Positions 4,817 through 8,238 of a stretch of DNA of 8,238 nt are shown here, piece after piece; the stretch's first letter is position 1; every line of letters starts with the position of its first letter. Both the position numbers and the translations under genes were made by a program. Below the pieces are notes generated by a model. It was not told the DNA's origin. It worked only from the letters and a program-made list of their open reading frames with translations, and did not search any database. Origin of the DNA: Coriobacteriia bacterium (lineage in GTDB: Bacteria; Actinomycetota; Coriobacteriia; Coriobacteriales; UBA8131); the NCBI GenBank assembly GCA_009781525.1, contig WQXZ01000076.1:1-8238 (forward strand), read 5' to 3'.

Positions 4817-6972
4817 TGCCTTCAGGTACTAATCAAAAGAAGACTTCTGGTAGAAGCGGTTCCCCATCGCGAGGCGGAACAACAGCAAGAGGCTCGAACT
4901 CATCAAGAACTAATGCATCTAAATCCAATTCGACAAAGCGAGGCACTTCGACTACTCGCGGCAATCATGCAAAAACCAGCACTTCAAAAACCAGTCGCAA
5001 CGCAAAAGCTACCAGGAGTAGTGGGCGCAAAAAGCAGGACTCGCTGCGGTCAAAGAAACCTGTTCGCTACGCGATAATTGCCCTGATAACAGTGCTGATT
5101 GCTATTGCCGCACTGACTGCTTTTGACATAATTCTGAACTTCGGCAGAATCCATCATGGTGTCAGTGTGGCTGGAGTTGACGTTGGTGGTATGACCCAGG
5201 AAGAAGCAGCGATAGTTCTGAGCAGAGAGCTGACTTCAAGAATAGAGGCTTCCCCCGTCGAACTTCATTGTGATGAGTTGACATTAACAAAGCTGATCAA
5301 CTTTGTTCGTTGGGGGCCGACAGTAGAATTGGATGCCAACCTGCAGGATGCTACTGGCAGAGGCATCGATCCGCTAACAGCTGAGTCCTGGCAGATAAGA
5401 GCACTTACAGTTACCGCCAGTATTGACGGCGAGGCATTGGCGGCTGAAGCATTTAGTGTCGGGCGTAACCGTGATTTTATTTTTGGTAGATTGAAAGCCT
5501 GGATTGGTGGAGTTAACCTTTCTGGTTATCTGAACTATGACGAGCAGCAACTGAGTGGTCTTGTCCACCTGCTTGAGACTGCTCTGGGCAGTCCGATAAT
5601 CAATGCAGATATCGTGTTCAGAGAAGGAAACTTTGTAATCATTCATAGTTCTTCAGGCATCGGGGTCGATCAGGATGAGTTGGTGCAGCAGATGAATGCG
5701 GCGTTTCTCTCCAATGAGCGCTCTGCTGGTATTGTTCTGATTGAACAGAAGCCACTGATTACCGATGACGCTGCTTCAGAGCTGGCAGACCGATGTAACG
5801 CTGCCATCGCTGAACCTGTTATTTTGATTGCCTACGATGATCGGAGCTGGGAGATCAATAGAAACTATATCGGGTCGTGGCTGAGCACCAGTATTGCTAA
5901 CGAGGGAAGAGATGTGCAGTTGGTCGTGTCAGTGTCATCAGAGTTGATGAAAAAGGGACTGAGTGATGTACTGGCTGGCTATGATCCGGGGGTGACACCG
6001 AGTAGCGCACGCTTTGCCTTGGTTGATGGCGGAATTGTGATTATTCCCAGCGAGCAAGGTCGAGGAATCGATTACGCCAAGCTGGCAATTGACCTGGAGC
6101 GGATACTGTTCGAATCGGTTGGTAGTTCCAGGCAGCTGCAACTGTCGGTTACTGTGCTTAATCCAGAATTCTCTACTGCAGATGCACAGGCAATGCATAT
6201 TACGGATAAGATCTCGGCGTACACTACAAGCTATGGCTGGTCGACTCCTGCGAGGGCGAATAACATTGAGGTTGCATCTGGCTATGTAACGAACAGCTTG
6301 ATAGCACCTGGTGCGATTTGGTCATTTAACAATACATCGGGGGACGCGACTATTGAAAGAGGTTATCAGGTCTCAAAGGTTATCTCAGGTAGCGATTACG
6401 AAGACGCAGTCGGTGGGGGAGTATGTCAGGTAGCGACAACGGTTTTCAATGCAGTCTGGGAAGCAGGCTACCCAATAGTTGCCAGAGCCAACCATGGACT
6501 CTATCAATGGCAGTACGCGCCAGGCAGAGATGCAGCTGTTTACTATCCATGGTTGGATATGAAGTGGGAAAACGATACTGAAAACTGGATCTTACTCACG
6601 GTTACCTGTAAGGACGGCTATGTGACTGCAACCCTCTGGGGTACTAACCCGGGGTATTCTGTCGTAACCGATGTCGGAGCGTGGCTGCCAGGTGAAGAGT
6701 TCAGAACCGAGCGAAAGCCGAACGATGAGATGTTCGTTGGCGAGGAGAAGGCAACCACCGAAGGTGTCGACGGAAAGATTATCTATGTAACACGCCGGGT
6801 TTACGATACAAACGGTACGCTGCTTAGGGAGTCAACATTCAAATCAGTCTATGGTTCGGTTACCGAGATTGTAGACTTCGGCACAAAACCGCTCCCACCT
6901 CCGCCTCCTGACCCTGATCCACCACCATCTACACCGTCTGACGGAGCAGACGAAGGCGGAACTGTGCCATAA
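4816..6972 (+). CDS. Membrane-anchored VanW/G5 cell-wall protein (YoaR-like)
   Basis: This 718-residue protein is probably anchored in the membrane and acts at the wall. Residues 1-83 are low-complexity and rich in Ser, Thr, Gly, Arg and Lys, so likely disordered and cytoplasmic. One membrane segment follows (about 84-108). The HHGVSVAGVDVGGMTQEEA stretch (113-131) is the usual opening of VanW/PG-binding-4 proteins. Two related segments follow: 264-321 (FREGNFVIIHSSSGIGVD...) and 398-457 (ARFALVDGGIVIIPSEQGRG...), which look like repeated PG-binding-4 modules. The VanW domain spans about 465-600, with IWSFNNTSGD, GGGVCQVATTVFNA (Cys536) and RANHG (His560). A G5-like domain (about 613-691) ends in VDFGTKP, before a proline-rich tail (693-706). 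VanW proteins occur in some vancomycin-resistance clusters, but their reaction is not established, and nothing here indicates resistance. The ATG overlaps the pgsA-like stop, and AGGTGA (4804-4809) supplies the ribosome-binding site. Confidence 0.88.
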   Translation: MPSGTNQKKTSGRSGSPSRGGTTARGSNSSRTNASKSNSTKRGTSTTRGNHAKTSTSKTSRNAKATRSSGRKKQDSLRSKKPVRYAIIALITVLIAIAALTAFDIILNFGRIHHGVSVAGVDVGGMTQEEAAIVLSRELTSRIEASPVELHCDELTLTKLINFVRWGPTVELDANLQDATGRGIDPLTAESWQIRALTVTASIDGEALAAEAFSVGRNRDFIFGRLKAWIGGVNLSGYLNYDEQQLSGLVHLLETALGSPIINADIVFREGNFVIIHSSSGIGVDQDELVQQMNAAFLSNERSAGIVLIEQKPLITDDAASELADRCNAAIAEPVILIAYDDRSWEINRNYIGSWLSTSIANEGRDVQLVVSVSSELMKKGLSDVLAGYDPGVTPSSARFALVDGGIVIIPSEQGRGIDYAKLAIDLERILFESVGSSRQLQLSVTVLNPEFSTADAQAMHITDKISAYTTSYGWSTPARANNIEVASGYVTNSLIAPGAIWSFNNTSGDATIERGYQVSKVISGSDYEDAVGGGVCQVATTVFNAVWEAGYPIVARANHGLYQWQYAPGRDAAVYYPWLDMKWENDTENWILLTVTCKDGYVTATLWGTNPGYSVVTDVGAWLPGEEFRTERKPNDEMFVGEEKATTEGVDGKIIYVTRRVYDTNGTLLRESTFKSVYGSVTEIVDFGTKPLPPPPPDPDPPPSTPSDGADEGGTVP

Positions 6973-7063
6973 TGCAGAGTAGTACTTGGACTCGAGAAAA
7001 CGGGGTTATTTGCCAAGATTGTATAAGTTGAGCAAAAATTTATTACATTTCAACCGTTTCATG

Positions 7064-7094
7064 TTGACTTTTTAAGTAAAACCGGGTCTTCAAT
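7064..7094 (+). promoter_or_regulatory. Weak promoter candidate before the hairpin
   Basis: TTGACT at 7064-7069 matches the -35 consensus at five of six positions. The best -10 downstream is TTCAAT at 7089-7094 (four of six), at a long 19-bp spacing; AATAAT at 7092-7097 looks better but is 22 bp away. If used, transcription would begin just before or within the hairpin at 7105-7130. The support is a single good hexamer in an AT-rich context. Confidence 0.22.
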
Positions 7095-7104
7095 AATGAG
7101 AGGC

Positions 7105-7130
7105 ACGGGGAGCGCGAAAGCGCTTCCCGT
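7105..7130 (+). ncRNA. Strong GAAA-tetraloop hairpin, possible structured RNA or I-shaped terminator
   Basis: Bases 7105-7115 (ACGGGGAGCGC) pair with 7120-7130 (GCGCTTCCCGT) in an 11-bp stem with one G-T wobble, closed by a GAAA (GNRA) loop at 7116-7119. AGG 7101-7103 could pair with CCT 7136-7138 as an outer helix. Downstream, ACCTA 7135-7139 can instead pair with TAGGT 7169-7173, enclosing TTAG 7147-7150 with CTAA 7162-7165. The two options share bases, as in switching leaders. No T-tract follows on either strand, so a classical terminator is unlikely, although actinobacterial tail-less terminators are described. I recognise no known riboswitch class. Confidence 0.4.
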
Positions 7131-7186
7131 TGAAACCTACATATAGTTAGGCCAGACCAAGCTAATTCTAGGTAGCACAAGAGCGT

Positions 7187-7197
7187 ACAGTAACTGT
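7187..7197 (+). promoter_or_regulatory. 11-bp perfect palindrome ACAGTaACTGT
   Basis: ACAGT and ACTGT flank a single central A in the DNA just upstream of the small ORFs and the sigma factor gene. It could be a half-turn-symmetric operator for a dimeric regulator. The arms are short, so chance occurrence is quite possible. Confidence 0.2.
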
Positions 7198-7220
7198 TGA
7201 GGATCTACGCGGAAGGAAAG

Positions 7221-7313
7221 ATGAGGGCATTTGCTTCTGGTAGCTGGTCACCAGGCAAGGGGTTGAGCAGATTGTTGGTCTATCAAACAGAGCAGAGTTC
7301 TGACGCGAAATGA
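7221..7313 (+). CDS. Candidate 30-residue small protein or leader peptide
   Basis: The ATG at 7221 is preceded by a purine-rich GGAAGGA (7211-7217), the best ribosome-binding sequence in the interval, though closely spaced. The frame runs 30 codons to TGA at 7311-7313. It begins MRAFASGSWSPGKGLSRL and ends with the polar VYQTEQSSDAK. No domain or signal is recognised. Its stop overlaps the start of the next small ORF as ATGA, so the pair may be translated together. A palindrome, CTGGTcACCAG, lies within the coding bases. A 30-codon open frame is common by chance. Support rests on the ribosome-binding site and the overlap, so this is a candidate only, possibly a regulatory leader peptide for the sigma factor unit. 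Confidence 0.3.
   Translation: MRAFASGSWSPGKGLSRLLVYQTEQSSDAK
7244..7254 (+). promoter_or_regulatory. 11-bp perfect palindrome CTGGTcACCAG
   Basis: CTGGT and ACCAG flank a central C, with TTGC (7231-7234) and GCAA (7255-7258) forming a broken outer arm. At RNA level the one-base loop is too small, so a DNA operator or the TTGC/GCAA-bounded fold would be the relevant form. It lies inside the candidate 30-residue ORF, 57 bp centre-to-centre from the palindrome at 7187-7197. Confidence 0.2.
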
Positions 7314-7417
7314 ATACGTCTTATGATGAAAACATGACAGATGCTGTTGTCTGCCTGTCTGTGATAAGCATTGTTGTTACAATTAACAGCCTTGGCTACG
7401 TGATTGTTTATGCATGA
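7310..7417 (+). CDS. Candidate 35-residue single-span membrane protein
   Basis: The ATG at 7310 overlaps the stop of the preceding small ORF (ATGA, 7310-7313), and the frame continues for 35 codons to TGA at 7415-7417. The product has a polar, acidic N-terminus (MNTSYDENMTDA) followed by about 23 mostly hydrophobic residues (from VVCLSVISIVV to the C-terminal LGYVIVYA), enough for one membrane span. No Shine-Dalgarno is evident, so translation would rely on coupling to the upstream ORF. The sigma factor start lies 13 nt after the stop, so the three frames could form one unit. An imperfect inverted repeat (7373-7379 with 7384-7390, loop CAAT) overlaps the coding bases and offers a rival explanation as RNA structure. 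No family is recognised, and a chance ORF remains possible. Confidence 0.33.
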   Translation: MNTSYDENMTDAVVCLSVISIVVTINSLGYVIVYA

Positions 7418-7430
7418 AGTCAGGTAAAAA

Positions 7431-8238
7431 ATGCCAGATGAAACGATAACAGGAAAAACCATGTCGGACGAACTTGCAGCTGTAAGCCCATCTAAGAAGA
7501 CCATCATAGAAGACCTTGCCAGAAGATCCACACATGGCGATAGAGAAGCACTATTGCAGCTTTGCCAGATTATTGCCAGAGATATCTTATTCAAGGTCAT
7601 GCGCAAGCTACCGAATAGAATGGATGCTGAGGATGTCGCTCAGGAAGTACTGATTCGAGTCTGCTCGAGAATACATGAATTGAGGGATCCGAAAAGCTTT
7701 CCGTACTGGCTGAACAGTATCGTCAAAAATGAGACCAACAGATATCTAACGGTTACAGTCAAAGAAGCTCCGGTCTTGGATATCCGAGAATATTTGAACT
7801 CTGCTGAAGAAGAAAGCGCAGACCTACTTCCACAAGAACATATAAGCCGTAAAGAAGACAGTGAAGCTGTGATGCAGATAGTCGATACTCTACCAGAGCG
7901 TCAGCTTGAAGCAATCATGCTGCATTATTACGATGGCATGAGTGTCACTGAGACTGCAAAAGCTATGGGGGTGACCAAGCAGGGGGCATCACGCTATCTA
8001 TCCCTAGCGAGAGATAAGATTCGTAGGGGGCTTGAGAATCGAGCAGCATCACAGACAAACATTGACAACTCACATGCTGCTGTACCTTTTGGCATATTAA
8101 TTACTCAAGCGATGCAGGTCGGTGCAAGCCAGGTGTTGCCTGACAGTTCGCCATGGATGACCCAGGTTCTTGATAAATGCTTAGAGTATGCTTTTGTAGT
8201 AGGCGCTGGCACCCTGGCGTCTGCGTTTTCACTGAAGA
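7431..8238 (+). CDS. ECF-type sigma-70 family factor with C-terminal extension, 3' end missing
   Basis: This RNA polymerase sigma factor is cut by the window end after 269 codons. Region 2 lies at about 36-106, with MDAEDVAQEVLIRVCSRIHEL (core binding and -10 recognition; D65, D68, Q71, E72 in the usual DxxQE-type motif) and FPYWLNSIVKNETNRYL. Region 4 lies at about 148-202, with LPERQLEAIMLHYYDGMS and the helix-turn-helix VTETAKAMGVTKQGASRYLS. Between them is a short acidic linker (EEESADLLPQE) and no region 3, as in ECF sigmas. Unusually, the chain goes on for at least 65 residues. This part includes PFGILITQAMQVGASQVLP and then a hydrophobic YAFVVGAGTLASAFSL at the cut, which may be the start of a membrane span. 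The ATG at 7431 (AGGT at 7422-7425) follows an in-frame TAA at 7425. ATG 7461 (AGGA at 7451-7454) is an equally good start. No anti-sigma gene precedes it. Confidence 0.87.
   Translation, partial: MPDETITGKTMSDELAAVSPSKKTIIEDLARRSTHGDREALLQLCQIIARDILFKVMRKLPNRMDAEDVAQEVLIRVCSRIHELRDPKSFPYWLNSIVKNETNRYLTVTVKEAPVLDIREYLNSAEEESADLLPQEHISRKEDSEAVMQIVDTLPERQLEAIMLHYYDGMSVTETAKAMGVTKQGASRYLSLARDKIRRGLENRAASQTNIDNSHAAVPFGILITQAMQVGASQVLPDSSPWMTQVLDKCLEYAFVVGAGTLASAFSLK

Larger units (their letters stand above)
6973..7220 (+). other. Non-coding interval after the VanW gene
   Basis: No convincing gene lies between the VanW stop and the first small ORF. The first part holds a weak GAGT...ACTC dyad (6977-6993) without a T-tract. 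An AT-rich stretch follows (about 7012-7080), including GTTGA 7027-7031 facing TCAAC 7050-7054. After this come a promoter-like TTGACT, a strong GAAA-loop hairpin, a possible second stem and a short perfect palindrome, each listed separately. No standard intrinsic terminator for the pgsA-like/VanW operon is visible. The density of signals suggests a 5' regulatory region for the sigma-factor unit rather than spacer. Confidence 0.6.

Noticed and set aside
4816..6972. Vancomycin resistance gene
   Set aside because: Only the VanW domain is shared with resistance clusters; no vanHAX or vanRS genes are nearby and such domains are common in ordinary wall proteins.
7142..7147. TATAGT as a -10 box
   Set aside because: It matches five of six positions, but no acceptable -35 exists at 16-18 bp, where the hairpin arm lies, and no TG extension precedes it.
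7131..7156. TGAAAC as an ECF-type autoregulatory -35 element
   Set aside because: No CGTA- or GTC-type -10 element is found at the usual 16-17 bp spacing.
7101..7178. Known riboswitch class (cyclic-di-GMP class I suggested by GAAA loop and GGTAGC)
   Set aside because: The other conserved blocks of that class, as I remember them, are absent, and the spacing of the shared short strings does not fit.
7283..7606. 107-residue open frame on the minus strand overlapping the sigma factor start
   Set aside because: It lies antisense to the well-supported sigma factor, shows no recognisable domain and is composed of scattered Cys/Ser/Asn runs typical of a shadow frame.
1..8238. CRISPR array, tRNA, rRNA, insertion sequence or prophage signals
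   Set aside because: No regularly spaced repeats, cloverleaf, rRNA blocks, transposase motifs or terminal inverted repeats were seen on either strand.

Overview
The window carries the 3' end of a ribosomal-protein (spc-type) operon, a two-gene cell-envelope operon, and the start of an ECF-type sigma factor gene. All convincing genes lie on the + strand. A Gram-positive member of the Actinomycetota, most likely class Coriobacteriia or a close relative, is suggested by the order rpsE-rpmD-rplO-secY-adk-map, the four-cysteine (zinc-type) adenylate kinase LID, the VanW/G5 envelope protein, and base composition that looks intermediate by eye. This placement is inference and was not tested against a database.

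Positions 2-3902: rpsE (5' end outside the window), rpmD, rplO and secY are packed with gaps or overlaps of a few bases. adk follows after 42 nt and map after 78 nt. They make two small-subunit/large-subunit assembly components plus uL15, the membrane channel for protein export, the AMP/ADP balancing kinase, and the aminopeptidase that removes the initiator methionine. In most bacteria with this arrangement infA-rpmJ-rpsM-rpsK would follow map. Here the operon ends instead, with a candidate terminator at 3906-3955.

Positions 3956-6972: a control region holds 11-bp-phased repeats, a good TATAAT box and a six-codon leader ORF. It precedes a CDP-alcohol phosphatidyltransferase (PgsA-like, phospholipid head-group synthesis). 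This overlaps by one base a 718-residue membrane-anchored protein with duplicated PG-binding-4-type segments, a VanW domain and a G5-like domain, which probably acts at the cell wall. The two genes look like one envelope operon.

Positions 6973-8238: the 458-nt interval before the sigma factor is the least ordinary part. It has an AT-rich stretch, an 11-bp GAAA-tetraloop hairpin without a T-tract, a possible second stem, two odd-length perfect palindromes, and two candidate small proteins joined by an ATGA overlap, the second of them strongly hydrophobic. A sigma-70-family (ECF) factor follows. It has recognisable regions 2 and 4 and a C-terminal extension that turns hydrophobic as the window ends, which suggests membrane association.

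A recurring theme is a very short upstream ORF whose stop overlaps the next start (ATGA or GTGA). It occurs before map, before the pgsA-like gene and between the two small ORFs. Translational coupling is a reasonable but untested reading.
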